Source: Alkalicoccus luteus (lineage in GTDB: Bacteria; Bacillota; Bacilli; Bacillales; Salisediminibacteriaceae). From it: a stretch of DNA of 64,000 bases. This document shows, one piece after another, positions 47,645-56,056 of the stretch. Below the pieces are notes generated by a model. That model was not told where the DNA came from. It saw only the letters and a program-made list of their open reading frames with translations, and did no database searches. The position numbers and the translations under genes are program-made. The stretch is taken from the NCBI RefSeq assembly GCF_012034335.1, contig NZ_JAATHJ010000010.1:1-64000 (forward strand), given 5' to 3'. Numbering within the stretch: the first letter of the stretch is position 1; every line of letters starts with the position of its first letter.

Positions 47645-48221
47645 ACGCAGCTTCGGCAACCTGGCAGTTATGAGATTCTGTGTCATTTCTGCCGGGCTGG
47701 CAATACTCTGATGTGATACGTTCTTTCAGCTCCGGTGTTTGCTCAGATTGATGATACCCGCGAAGGAGACCGGACGGAAATAACATGGCTGCCCGAAACG
47801 TTCTCCCGGCTCCCTCGGCTTCAACGGCAACAGCTTGCTCTCCGGATGAGAACGTCACATGTGACGCCTGCTGAAGCATCATCTGATGGCCGCTGTAATT
47901 GACCCGTCTCCGGATTCCTGTGCCATAAGGCTCGTATGAAATCACCGATCCTGCTGATATGAGCACGAGCCTGTCACCAGTGGATGATACGGAAATTGAA
48001 TCCGCCTGCTTCACTTCTATTTCAAGCTGCGCGGTAAAAACTGCAAACTCATATGGATGGAACCCCTGCTCTTCTGTCATCGTTTTCTTCACCACCGTAT
48101 AACCTGACGTAAAAAGCAGGATTATAACCATAAGCACTGTGAATCCGGCCAGAACCTGAATCATGATGCCGCCTTTGTTTTTTTTCTCACTTGTAATAAT
48201 ATTTGCAGACACGTATTTCAC
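47631..48221 (-). CDS. comGF: Competence pseudopilin ComGF
   Basis: The 196-residue protein has a hydrophobic N-terminal helix (MIQVLAGFTVLMVIILLFTSGYTVV) and an extracellular beta-rich part with SGQ/VNYSGHQMML, LLISAGSVISYEPYGTGIRRRV-like text typical of ComGF. A GTG start has GGAGGAG 9 nt upstream and overlaps comGE by 35 nt. The usual pilin motif is weak: at GGIMIQV the +5 Glu is replaced by Gln. Confidence 0.8.
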   Translation of the reverse strand: MKYVSANIITSEKKNKGGIMIQVLAGFTVLMVIILLFTSGYTVVKKTMTEEQGFHPYEFAVFTAQLEIEVKQADSISVSSTGDRLVLISAGSVISYEPYGTGIRRRVNYSGHQMMLQQASHVTFSSGEQAVAVEAEGAGRTFRAAMLFPSGLLRGYHQSEQTPELKERITSEYCQPGRNDTESHNCQVAEAAYERE

Positions 48222-48504
48222 GTCCCGAGTCTCCTCCTTGCAGGCAGACTTCTGTAAAAGGATGAGCCTCTTGTTGCTCAATGACCAGGTTCACCCCTTC
48301 CACATAAGCGATTCCTCTCGATTGAACATCAAACAGACTTTTTTCAGTCAAATACTCAGCCGCCGCCTTTTCCAGATGACGAATATCTCTTTCCGTTTCA
48401 TAAGCCGCTATTACAGCAGCACAGACGAGCGCTGCCCCTGAAAGAATCAGCAGCGCAAGGGAGACCTCCAGCATGATGTATCCTCTCTCAGACTGCTTCC
48501 ACAT
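48187..48504 (-). CDS. comGE: Competence pseudopilin ComGE
   Basis: The 105-residue protein has the prepilin-like motif RGYIMLEVSLALLILS near the N-terminus, which ComC peptidase would cleave after the Gly. ATG 48504 (MWKQSERGYIM) is chosen with GGAGGCGGGAG upstream. It overlaps comGD and comGF, the tight packing usual in comG. Confidence 0.85.
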   Translation of the reverse strand: MWKQSERGYIMLEVSLALLILSGAALVCAAVIAAYETERDIRHLEKAAAEYLTEKSLFDVQSRGIAYVEGVNLVIEQQEAHPFTEVCLQGGDSGREIRVCKYYYK

Positions 48505-48940
48505 AAAATCTCCCGCCTCCAATCATGAACACAATCCGGTATCCGTCACCGTCTATCTCCATTCTCAGCTGCCCGAATTTTCGTATATTCCCATTTGGTA
48601 AAAAGGCCACCTCGTGAAGTCCGAGCGTCAAGCGTTGAAAAGAAACACCTTGATGATTCTTTTCCGCAAGTATCCCTGATGAAGACCTGATCTGGTAAGC
48701 GCCGTCCGGCGAGAACCTGACGTTCACTTCTTTACCGGTATAAACAGCATGGTGCTGAGCCTTGAGCAGATCTGTTCGTAATTCGTGTATAACGCGCTCC
48801 TTGTTAAGCTGAAAAACCGTGTGTTCAACTGTCAACACACCGATGGAAACGAAAACGGAAATTAAAGCAAGTCCCGCCATCGTCTCCATTAAACTGAATC
48901 CCCGCCGGTTAATTTGAAGAAACACTGGCGCGGTAGCCAT
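48488..48940 (-). CDS. comGD: Competence pseudopilin ComGD
   Basis: The 150-residue pseudopilin has the type IV pilin motif RRGFSLMETMAGLALISVFVSIGVL with Glu at +5 after the cleavage site. The start is uncertain: ATG 48940 (MATAPVFLQINRRGF) is assumed, overlapping comGC by 32 nt. It forms part of the transformation pilus. Confidence 0.88.
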   Translation of the reverse strand: MATAPVFLQINRRGFSLMETMAGLALISVFVSIGVLTVEHTVFQLNKERVIHELRTDLLKAQHHAVYTGKEVNVRFSPDGAYQIRSSSGILAEKNHQGVSFQRLTLGLHEVAFLPNGNIRKFGQLRMEIDGDGYRIVFMIGGGRFYVEAV

Positions 48941-49214
48941 CGATCGTAATGGAAGAACCATCCGGACACGTATCAGAATCTATATAATCACCCGTCAGAT
49001 CAGCAATTGAACTCGGAAGACTGCCGGTGTCGGCTTTGTAGGCCAGAATTTGAGCTTCCGTTAATTCGAGAACTGCTTCACAGCTTTTGCTGTTAGCCAC
49101 ACCTTGATTTTTAGTCAGATTCGGTATAAAAACAAGCAATAAAATGGAAATAATGACGAGCACGACCATTACTTCTATTAACGTAAATCCTTTTTCCGAC
49201 AATCGTTTTTTCAT
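48909..49214 (-). CDS. comGC: Major competence pseudopilin ComGC
   Basis: The 101-residue protein starts MKKRLSEKG and continues FTLIEVMVVLVIISILLLVFIPNL, the canonical class 3 signal cut between G9 and F10 by ComC. Two Cys residues in the mature part (KSCEAV, DTCPDG) could form the disulfide known in ComGC. AGGGAGG precedes the ATG. Confidence 0.96.
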   Translation of the reverse strand: MKKRLSEKGFTLIEVMVVLVIISILLLVFIPNLTKNQGVANSKSCEAVLELTEAQILAYKADTGSLPSSIADLTGDYIDSDTCPDGSSITIDGYRASVSSN

Positions 49215-49231
49215 TTCACATTTCCTCCCTT

Positions 49232-50260
49232 TTAAAATGATTCCATAATGGAGAACACAGGCATCATCATCGATAAAAATAAAATCATCACAACAGCACC
49301 TACGACAATAAATACAGCCGGCTGTATAAGCCGTATCATGCTTCCTGTCTGCATTTGAATCTGCTGCATCATATATTTAGCAAAGGCTTCAAGCTCTTCA
49401 CCAAGCTTTCCTCTTGATTCACCGAACGACCAGACGTTTGCAAGCTGGGGCATATAATACATTCTTTCGCCTATCAATTCGGTCATAGGCAGTCCGCTCG
49501 TTAATCCTTCTTTTAACGAAGCAGCTTCACCCTGAAAAAAACGGATTTCAGCATCCGCTTCAAGCGTTGTAAGTGCTTCATGCAGCGACATCCCTCCCTG
49601 AAGCAGAGGCCCTGTCTGGGCACAAAGAAAATACGTCAGTAACTGTTTCACATATGTACGCAAACCTGGAACTCTTAATAGAAGCTGGATCTTTCTGCTC
49701 ACGGGCAGTCGCTGAAACCAGATTCCTGTCAGCAGCAGTACGGCTGTAATAACGATGATAAACGGAATACGTATCCAATTAATCAGAAACAGCAGCAGTT
49801 TAGTATAGACAGGCAGTTCACTGCCCATTGAATCAAAAAACTGTTCAAATTGAGGCAGGATTCCCTCCATTAACACGATCCCCAAGACAGCAACAGCTGC
49901 CATCAGAACGATGGGATAATAGAGCACATTCCGCAGCTCCTTATGCATTTCTGCACGTTTCACCAGCAGACGTCCGCTGTTCTCCAAGCCCTGTTGAAAA
50001 GAACCGTGAAGTTCCATCATCTTCAGGTAGCTGACAATTTCTCCTGTAAAACCAGCTGCGGAAAGCTGATCACTGAACAGTTCGCCATCATGCAGCTGTT
50101 CTTCTGCTGCTTCAAGCCACTCCTGTGCTCTTCCACTGAGAAACGATCCGTATAAACCAATCGCATCAGTCAGCATGTAACCATCCTTCAGCAGATCAGA
50201 AATGCCAAGAAGCAGCCTCCCGCGTTCCAAATCGTTTTTAAACCCTCTGCGATTTCTCAA
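49232..50260 (-). CDS. comGB: Competence pilus assembly membrane protein ComGB
   Basis: The 342-residue polytopic protein has two type II secretion F domains (about residues 15-135 and 210-335) with three membrane helices, including SGRAQEWLEAAEEQLHDGE and VWSFGESRGKLGEELEAFAKYM. It is the inner-membrane platform of the pseudopilus. ATGA overlaps the comGA stop. Confidence 0.94.
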   Translation of the reverse strand: MRNRRGFKNDLERGRLLLGISDLLKDGYMLTDAIGLYGSFLSGRAQEWLEAAEEQLHDGELFSDQLSAAGFTGEIVSYLKMMELHGSFQQGLENSGRLLVKRAEMHKELRNVLYYPIVLMAAVAVLGIVLMEGILPQFEQFFDSMGSELPVYTKLLLFLINWIRIPFIIVITAVLLLTGIWFQRLPVSRKIQLLLRVPGLRTYVKQLLTYFLCAQTGPLLQGGMSLHEALTTLEADAEIRFFQGEAASLKEGLTSGLPMTELIGERMYYMPQLANVWSFGESRGKLGEELEAFAKYMMQQIQMQTGSMIRLIQPAVFIVVGAVVMILFLSMMMPVFSIMESF

Positions 50261-51324
50261 TGAACTGAACCCTTACGTCTTTGCTTCCAGACGTCATTTG
50301 GAATATAACCGAGAGCGGTCCCTTTTATTAAGAGTCTTTGCATATCCAGCCTGGGCACTGTTGCGGGAATTCCTGATTCAAGCTGCTGAAACGCATCCTG
50401 GAGTTCTTGTTCCATTAGGATTTCGAATACAGCTTTTCGCCTGACTTTTCTTCTGCTTCTGCAATGGATCGAACAGGAATTTTCACAATAAGGACATGCC
50501 AGATCTGCAAGCCTCTGAGAGACTGTTCCATGCAGCACCTCCTGTAAATCTGTCCGATCTACGCCTAAATCCAGCATTCTCCTGACAGCAGCAGCTGCAG
50601 AACTGCAGTGCAGACTGGATAACACGAGATGCCCGCTCATGGCTGCTTTAACGGCAACTGCTGCTGTTTCTTCATCTCTGATTTCTCCAATAACAATCAG
50701 ATCGGGATCGTGCCGAAGCAGGCTGCGTAGGCCGGCGGCATAAGTGACACCCGCTTTTTCATTTATCTCCATTTGAAGCAGACCTGTTTCTTTACGTTCA
50801 ACAGGGTCTTCCAGCGTCATAATATTTTCTGTTGCAAATGTCATTCTGTCTTTCAGAAGGGAGTATAGTGTAGTAGTCTTTCCGGAACCGGTGGGACCGC
50901 ATATAAGAATGAGTCCGTGCGGGCAATGGATGAGTTTCTGAAGGGAGGCTGCCTGACTGGGGAACAGCGTCAGGTTAAGCAGCCCGGCTGATGATTCAAC
51001 CGGATAAATACGCAATACAAGCGTTTCAAGCAGGGCGGAAGGAAAAGTAGACAACCTGACATAAATGGTGTGTCCCTGAAGCTTTACTTCCATTCTTTTG
51101 TTCTGCGGACGACGCCTTTCACCGATATCCATACCGGCGATAAACTTCATATGAGAGACGAGCTTTCTTCCCGAACTAAAAGGGATCTGTTTCACATCAA
51201 GAAGAACCCCGTCAACACGATACCTGATCCGCAGGCCTTCTTCTGCCGGAATAAGATGAATGTCAGAGGCTTTCAGCTTAACGGCATCGGTCAGCAGGCT
51301 TTTTAGTGCTGTTGGTGCTTCCAT
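50257..51324 (-). CDS. comGA: Competence pilus assembly ATPase ComGA
   Basis: The 355-residue GspE/PilB-type ATPase has Walker A GPTGSGKTT (143-151), an Asp box (TLEDPVERK), Walker B DLIVIGEIRD (208-217) and a His box (GHLVLSSLHCSSA). It powers assembly of the DNA-uptake pseudopilus. A CPYC / CSIHC zinc motif follows near the C-terminus. It is the first gene of comG; no clear ComK box pair was found upstream. Confidence 0.96.
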   Translation of the reverse strand: MEAPTALKSLLTDAVKLKASDIHLIPAEEGLRIRYRVDGVLLDVKQIPFSSGRKLVSHMKFIAGMDIGERRRPQNKRMEVKLQGHTIYVRLSTFPSALLETLVLRIYPVESSAGLLNLTLFPSQAASLQKLIHCPHGLILICGPTGSGKTTTLYSLLKDRMTFATENIMTLEDPVERKETGLLQMEINEKAGVTYAAGLRSLLRHDPDLIVIGEIRDEETAAVAVKAAMSGHLVLSSLHCSSAAAAVRRMLDLGVDRTDLQEVLHGTVSQRLADLACPYCENSCSIHCRSRRKVRRKAVFEILMEQELQDAFQQLESGIPATVPRLDMQRLLIKGTALGYIPNDVWKQRRKGSVH

Positions 51325-51416
51325 AAACCACCATCCTTTATTAGGTTATAGAACATATATTCGACGTTTAATTGGGAATTCCTGCTTTTAATTTGAAATT
51401 TATACAAAGAAATCTG

Positions 51417-51450
51417 AAAAAAGCCGCTTCCGGCTTGAACCGGAAGCGGC
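51417..51450 (-). terminator. Terminator of the ytxH-like gene
   Basis: On the minus strand GCCGCTTCCGG pairs with CCGGAAGCGGC around TTCAAG and is followed by TTTTTT. Confidence 0.93.
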
Positions 51451-51457
51451 CTCTATA

Positions 51458-51916
51458 TTACTGCTTGTTCTTTTCTTCTGTTTTAAGGGCTTCCACATCA
51501 CTGCGGAGGCGTTGTTTTGTTTCTTCAATTTCCTGAACAACCTGCTCCGCAAGCTTCTTGCCTTCAGTCTTTTCTGTTTCCATGATACTTTTTACATCTT
51601 CGGCTAGCTCTTCGCCCATATCAGATGCTTTATCTTTTACTCCGGAAGCTTTTTCAGCTACCCGTTCAAACTGCTCTTTCGCAGCGCTAGTCCACTCATC
51701 AGACTTCTGTTTGGCAGTTTGAGAATACTCGGCACTCTTTTCTTTCGCCGTGTTCGTCCACTCCGACGTGCGGTCTGCCACGCTGGACGCTTTCTCATTG
51801 ATATCCGTGCGAAGCTCGCGTCCTGACTTAGGAGCATACAGCATGGCTGCAGCAGCACCTACGACGGCACCAGCAAGTGCTCCTATTATAAAGTCTTTTG
51901 TGTCCATTTTACTCAT
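51458..51916 (-). CDS. YtxH domain general stress-type protein
   Basis: The 152-residue protein has one N-terminal glycine-rich membrane helix (DFIIGALAGAVVGAAAAMLYAPKSGRELR), the YtxH signature, followed by about 110 residues of polar, Ala/Lys/Glu/Ser-rich helix with LEA-like 11-residue periodicity (AKEKSAEYSQTAKQKSDEW). Such proteins are stress induced in Bacillus. GGAGG lies 9 nt before the ATG at 51916. A sigma-B-like promoter is possible upstream. Confidence 0.88.
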   Translation of the reverse strand: MSKMDTKDFIIGALAGAVVGAAAAMLYAPKSGRELRTDINEKASSVADRTSEWTNTAKEKSAEYSQTAKQKSDEWTSAAKEQFERVAEKASGVKDKASDMGEELAEDVKSIMETEKTEGKKLAEQVVQEIEETKQRLRSDVEALKTEEKNKQ

Positions 51917-51971
51917 CTCTAACATCCTCCTTTAAAAGTACGTATGTAAGTTTGTTCTACATAATTTGTCT

Positions 51972-51998
51972 AATTCCTTCTATTCCGGAAAAATAAAC
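51972..51998 (-). promoter_or_regulatory. Possible sigma-B promoter for the ytxH-like gene
   Basis: GTTTAT (51993-51998) and GGAATT (51972-51977) on the minus strand are 15 bp apart and loosely fit GTTTAA-N13-15-GGGTAT. The match is imperfect. Confidence 0.3.
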
Positions 51999-52052
51999 AT
52001 GTTTTTCCGTACAGATGCAACGTAATGTTCACAAACGTTTTCATGACATCAG

Positions 52053-52082
52053 TTTACAAACCGTATACGAAAGATTTATAAT
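52053..52082 (+). promoter_or_regulatory. Promoter of the DUF2626 gene
   Basis: TTTACA and TATAAT are 18 bp apart, 61 bp before the ATG at 52144. Confidence 0.6.
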
Positions 52083-52143
52083 AAGGTGAACTTACTTTCG
52101 TTCATACCTATTTGAAGCTACTACATAAAAGGAGGGGAAAAGC

Positions 52144-52386
52144 ATGGAGCGCATGTTTCGGGTTCTCGGTTTCTGGACCGGAATTTTTGCTGTTTTATTT
52201 CTGGTCGGGGACATGCTGGAAGCTGCTATTTTATTTTTTGCTCAAACGGCAGTGTTTATCGCGCTGAGCTATCTTAACCTGTCTGAACGGGCCTATATTT
52301 ATATTTTCGGAGCATACTTAACGGTCTTTTTCGTCGGATTTACTTATTACACGACATTTATCATGGTACCAAGCGTCGGACATTAA
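52144..52386 (+). CDS. yqgY: DUF2626 family membrane protein (YqgY)
   Basis: The 80-residue protein has three hydrophobic segments and starts MERMFRVLGFWTGIFAVLFLVGDM, matching the YqgY/DUF2626 family. AGGAGGGG precedes the ATG. It is convergent with yqgX across a shared terminator, as in B. subtilis. Function unknown. Confidence 0.9.
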   Translation: MERMFRVLGFWTGIFAVLFLVGDMLEAAILFFAQTAVFIALSYLNLSERAYIYIFGAYLTVFFVGFTYYTTFIMVPSVGH

Positions 52387-52391
52387 CGAGC

Positions 52392-52420
52392 AACCACCCG
52401 GTTTATGCCGGGTGGTTTTT
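52392..52420. terminator. Terminator between yqgY and yqgX
   Basis: AACCACCCGG pairs with CCGGGTGGTT around TTTATG, followed by a T-run. It separates convergent genes. Confidence 0.88.
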
Positions 52421-52432
52421 AATTGGCTCATC

Positions 52433-53071
52433 CTACCAGCCGAATCCATTAATAAATGGGTTCGTGTCCATCTCTACTCCAATCACCGTTTCCGGCCCGT
52501 GGCCGCTTAGAACCTTCGTATCTTCAGGCAATGAGAGCATCGTCTCGTGAATGGTTTCCATGAGAAGATCATGATCTCCTTCATACAAATCCGTTCTGCC
52601 AACTCCACCTTTAAACAAAACATCACCTGACACCGCTGTCTGAAGCTGCGGGAAATAATACGTTACGCTCCCGGGTGAATGGCCCGGCGTGTGCATGAGT
52701 ACAAACATAAAATCCCCGATCTTCTTTTCTCCCGTGTTTGACCATAGAACGTCTGCATCTTCAGCAGTTACGTGTACGACACCCGGAAATTTAGAAGACC
52801 CGTTTTTATCCGGATCAGCAAGCCACTCTTTTTCAGCTTCGTGAAGATAAACCGGACATTTCCACGTATTTGCCGCTTCCTGCAAAGCACCAATATGATC
52901 AAAGTGGGCGTGTGTCAGCAAAATGGCCTGGACCGTTACGCCGAGTTCATGAATTCTGTTGTTTAACAGGTCAAAATTACCGCCCGGATCCACTACGAGC
53001 GCACTGTTATCTTTATAGATTATATAGCAGTTTGTCTGCAGCGCTCCGAGCGGAAGTTGTTCGATCTGCAT
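52433..53071 (-). CDS. yqgX: MBL-fold metallohydrolase (YqgX, glyoxalase II-like)
   Basis: The 212-residue beta-lactamase-fold hydrolase has the zinc motif LTHAHFDHIGA, LMHTPGHSPGSVTYYF, SGDVLFKGGVGRTD and SGHGPETVIG. It probably cleaves a thioester such as S-lactoyl-bacillithiol; the exact substrate is unknown. GGAGGG precedes the ATG. Confidence 0.93.
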   Translation of the reverse strand: MQIEQLPLGALQTNCYIIYKDNSALVVDPGGNFDLLNNRIHELGVTVQAILLTHAHFDHIGALQEAANTWKCPVYLHEAEKEWLADPDKNGSSKFPGVVHVTAEDADVLWSNTGEKKIGDFMFVLMHTPGHSPGSVTYYFPQLQTAVSGDVLFKGGVGRTDLYEGDHDLLMETIHETMLSLPEDTKVLSGHGPETVIGVEMDTNPFINGFGW

Positions 53072-53246
53072 GTCAATCCCTCCAATAATGTCAATGTATT
53101 GTCACATTTTCCTTTACGTCCAATGGAAATGCAAGACTTCTCTCGACAAATCTGCATAAAAAAAGTAAAATAAAACATGGAAGCAGTTTCGTATTTTTCA
53201 GGCTGCTACATATTTATTGTCAGCTTGCGAGAAGGAGGTTACATGC

Positions 53247-53432
53247 ATGTTTCTTGGACTCATAACTCTTGGTGTTACTATTTTATCGTTATTTGGCATG
53301 ATTAAAGAGATGAAGCGCAAAAATGTGTTTGGAGCTGGATTTGCCTTTGTTTCAGTAGCCGTATTTGGATGGTTCTCCGTCCGTACACTTTTTGCAGTTA
53401 TTTTTACAGGCGGCGGCGGAGTCGTTGCCTGA
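53247..53432 (+). CDS. yqgW: DUF2759 family membrane protein (YqgW)
   Basis: This 61-residue protein has two membrane helices (FLGLITLGVTILSLFGMIKEM and FGAGFAFVSVAVFGWFSVRTLFAVIF) and a glycine-rich end, as in YqgW. GAAGGAGG lies 7 nt before the ATG at 53247. Its place beside yqgX agrees. Function unknown. Confidence 0.85.
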   Translation: MFLGLITLGVTILSLFGMIKEMKRKNVFGAGFAFVSVAVFGWFSVRTLFAVIFTGGGGVVA

Positions 53433-53443
53433 CTGTACGACAG

Positions 53444-53482
53444 ACACCGGTTAGCGGGTTTTGACGCTGACCGGTGTTTTTT
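53444..53482 (+). terminator. Terminator of yqgW
   Basis: ACACCGGT pairs with ACCGGTGT across a long loop and is followed by TTTTTTC. It overlaps the 3' end of the convergent DUF1385 gene. Confidence 0.65.
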
Positions 53483-54131
53483 CATGTTTTATCAACTCCT
53501 CAAGACTTCGTACGGCCAGGCTGACCATCAGCCGATCCGGCATCGCCGTCGTACATGCCTGCTGAAGCCGGCCTGAGAGCCGGGTGATCAGGGCGAGGCG
53601 CTCTGGAAAACGCCGGCGCAGGACTTCGGTTATGAAAGCTGCGGAAAGAGCAGCAGCAGTAATAATTACTCCATGAAAATCAAAGCCGTGAAAAGGAAGC
53701 ATCCCCATCAGAAAGAAGCAGCCTGTAACGGCTGCAGCGGTTGAGCAGCCTGCATTTCGTATATCCGCCTCCATCCAGCTCTCTTTTTCGAGCTTTTGCC
53801 TGCGAATCGTAAAAGCCATGTGCTCTGCTCCATGATAGCGTTTAAGCTGAACCGGAAACCAGAAATGAAACGAAGCGAGATAAAGCAAAGCAGCATGAAG
53901 CCAGAACCACTCCTGGTACCACACTGCTGCGCCAAGCAAAGCTCCTGTAGGAAAAGCAACAGCCAGCTGAACCGGAATAGAAAGGCTTCGCCACGCTTTA
54001 ATAAGAAGCCTCAACTGCCACCAAGTTGATTTTTTAACTGGTTTTTTTATAACAGAACCGTCCACTTCAGCGATTTGGGTCGGTCCAATGAAGAATATGC
54101 CATTGGCATGGGAGAGCCCTGAAATTCTCAC
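53451..54131 (-). CDS. DUF1385 (YqhQ-like) membrane protein
   Basis: The 226-residue protein has four or so membrane helices. It carries the DUF1385 core: KRYHGAEHMAF followed by RNAGCSTAAAVTGCFFL, where family members have YHGAEHK and a conserved Cys; the conserved His and Glu may bind metal. It starts RISGLSHANGIFFIGPTQIAEVDGSV. It overlaps the upstream gene by ATGA and forms an operon with that gene and glcK. Classical yqhQ is missing from its usual place near aroQ, so this may be a relocated or divergent relative. Confidence 0.7.
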   Translation of the reverse strand: MRISGLSHANGIFFIGPTQIAEVDGSVIKKPVKKSTWWQLRLLIKAWRSLSIPVQLAVAFPTGALLGAAVWYQEWFWLHAALLYLASFHFWFPVQLKRYHGAEHMAFTIRRQKLEKESWMEADIRNAGCSTAAAVTGCFFLMGMLPFHGFDFHGVIITAAALSAAFITEVLRRRFPERLALITRLSGRLQQACTTAMPDRLMVSLAVRSLEELIKHEKTPVSVKTR

Positions 54132-54667
54132 AGTTCCTCCGCGGATATCTGCTTTGTCCAGGAGTTAGCCGGCAGCATATCCGACAGCTCCGTTTCCAAA
54201 TCAGGGGAGTCTTCCTCTAATTCTGCATCTGCCCACGTATGATGATACCTTATTTCCTCAACTACATCCGGATCCATTCCGCCAAACTCCACTTGGCCGA
54301 GCGCCCCGATGATTTGTTCCCCATCTGTGTAAGTTGGAAAAGCAACTGCAAAACCATCCTCAGTTTCAAACCACGAGCTGCTTTCATAAAGCGTTTCATC
54401 ACCGTGCGTAAGTTCAAGCGCTGCTGATTCAGGCTCACTGTCAGAAATGATTTCCACATAATCATGACCGGCTATGCCGTCTTCAGGAAAACTGCCCCAC
54501 TGCCACGACAGCTGCAGAGGCGCCTCGGGCTGCATAGACAGCTCCAGATTATCTTCCAGATCTGTGTTTGTAAATCCGCCTGTGCCGCTCATTGATATAT
54601 AGCCAAATACAAACAGCATTGCCATTACAGCAAGCGGAAGAAAAATCACAGTTTTATTACCTTTCAT
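54128..54667 (-). CDS. Hypothetical membrane-anchored acidic protein (179 aa)
   Basis: An N-terminal helix (TVIFLPLAVMAMLFVFGYISM) is followed by an acidic extracytoplasmic domain of about 150 residues rich in Glu, Asp, Ser and Trp, without Cys. The acidity resembles secreted proteins of halophiles. The ATG at 54667 overlaps the end of glcK by 11 nt, with AAGGAG 13 nt upstream; it overlaps the DUF1385 gene by 4 nt. Family not recognised. Confidence 0.72.
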   Translation of the reverse strand: MKGNKTVIFLPLAVMAMLFVFGYISMSGTGGFTNTDLEDNLELSMQPEAPLQLSWQWGSFPEDGIAGHDYVEIISDSEPESAALELTHGDETLYESSSWFETEDGFAVAFPTYTDGEQIIGALGQVEFGGMDPDVVEEIRYHHTWADAELEEDSPDLETELSDMLPANSWTKQISAEEL

Positions 54668-55646
54668 AAAGCTGTCTGGCTCCTTCCGGGAAGGTTTTAG
54701 AGGCAAGCCATGCTGCACCAATCACCCCTGCATCATTTCCGAGAACGGCGAGATTGATTTTTGTTTTCTCTCCGATCACCGGTATAGCAAATCGCTTAAA
54801 GTGACGGGTAATCGCATCTGTAAGAAAAGCTCCGCCTTTTGAAACGCCTCCGCCGATTACAATTACTTCCGGGTTCAGTGAATTACAGAGGTTGGCCAGC
54901 GCAAAGCCTAAATGCTCCACAGCTTCTTCAAAAACACTTTCTGCATCAGGATCACCAGCTCGCGCTCCGTCCAGAACGTCCTTGGCAGAAATCGTTCCTT
55001 GTTCGGATAAGCGGTCCTGCAGATAGCCGCGACGCTCGGTCTGAACTTTCTCGAGCCCGAGTCTAGCAATACCAGTTGCTGAAGAGACCGTTTCAAGACA
55101 GCCATATTTCCCACAGTTACAGCGGGCCCCGTTTTCTCTCACAGACTGAATGTGACCAATTTCACCGGCCATACCGAATTCACCATGGATGATTTCTCCG
55201 CCTGCAATAATACCTCCGCCCACACCCGTGCCGAGCGTCACAGCCAGAAGATTAGAAGCGCCTGCACCGGAGCCTTTCCATTTTTCTCCTCCAGCTGCAA
55301 GATTGGCATCATTGTCTACTACTACCGGAACATGAAGCAGCGCTTCAAGTTCCTGTTTAAGATAATAATCTTTCCAGCCGACATTGACTGCTTCTGAAAT
55401 GATCCCGTTCTCAACATCTATAAAACCTGGTGCACCTACTCCTGCTGCATGGATAGACAAGCTTTCCTGTTTCAGCACAGCCTGAATCGATGCTGCTGTT
55501 TCCTGCATAATATAGGCGCCTTGATTCTTCTGGTTTGTAGGAATCTCCCACTTCAGCTGAATCGTGCCTTCTGTATCAATTAACGCAATCTTTACAGTTG
55601 TTCCTCCTACATCTATACCTGCTACTAATGATTGTGCCTTTCCCAT
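54657..55646 (-). CDS. glcK: ROK family glucokinase
   Basis: The 329-residue kinase phosphorylates glucose. It has GIDVGGTTVKIALID (ATP), DNDANLAAGGEKWKGSG with the catalytic Asp, LGTGVGGGIIAGGEIIHGEFGMAGEIGH and the ROK zinc motif CNCGKYGCLE. Order yqgQ-glcK matches B. subtilis. GAGGGG precedes the ATG. Confidence 0.96.
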   Translation of the reverse strand: MGKAQSLVAGIDVGGTTVKIALIDTEGTIQLKWEIPTNQKNQGAYIMQETAASIQAVLKQESLSIHAAGVGAPGFIDVENGIISEAVNVGWKDYYLKQELEALLHVPVVVDNDANLAAGGEKWKGSGAGASNLLAVTLGTGVGGGIIAGGEIIHGEFGMAGEIGHIQSVRENGARCNCGKYGCLETVSSATGIARLGLEKVQTERRGYLQDRLSEQGTISAKDVLDGARAGDPDAESVFEEAVEHLGFALANLCNSLNPEVIVIGGGVSKGGAFLTDAITRHFKRFAIPVIGEKTKINLAVLGNDAGVIGAAWLASKTFPEGARQLYER

Positions 55647-55694
55647 TCTTTTTCCCCTCTTCCTTGCCCAAAATAAATGTACGTGCGTTTCGTA

Positions 55695-55913
55695 TTACCG
55701 GGACGTTTTCCCGTCAGTTTTAACTGACGGCAGACGGCTTCGTTTCTCCTGTATTGCATGCAGTGCATCCCCGTAAAAATCAGCATCAATAATGCCTAAC
55801 TGGTATTGCTCTTTCAGCTCATCAGCGATCATGTCAAGATCTGCGCTGGCGTCCCCGGTATAAACGATCATATGGTATGTGCGAAGATGGGAGAGCAGTT
55901 CCGCATACGTCAA
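55695..55913 (-). CDS. yqgQ: YqgQ family protein
   Basis: The 72-residue protein has the YqgQ/DUF910 pattern LLSHLRTYHMIVYTGDASADLDMIADELKEQYQLGIID. A TTG start at 55913 has GGAGGGG about 6 nt upstream. It precedes glcK as in B. subtilis. Small three-helix fold; function unknown, nucleic-acid binding has been suggested for the family. Confidence 0.88.
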   Translation of the reverse strand: MTYAELLSHLRTYHMIVYTGDASADLDMIADELKEQYQLGIIDADFYGDALHAIQEKRSRLPSVKTDGKTSR

Positions 55914-55989
55914 CGTTCACCCCTCCTGACCAGTGTCATTATATCAGATTCCGCCTTTACGTTCACGGCAGGATTCGTCTAAAAGGACG

Positions 55990-56018
55990 TTGAATATTGT
56001 TGTACAGCATGGTATGAT
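55990..56018 (+). promoter_or_regulatory. Promoter of the yueI-like gene
   Basis: TTGAAT and TATGAT (preceded by ATGG, near-extended -10) are 17 bp apart, 39 bp before the ATG at 56057. Confidence 0.6.
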
Positions 56019-56056
56019 TAGTTTGTTCAGTACTTCACAAATTGGAGGGCATTATC

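Noticed and set aside
51325-51416. ComK box upstream of comGA
   Set aside because: Only partial AAAA-N5-TTTT matches (for example AAAAGCAGGAATT) and no properly spaced pair.
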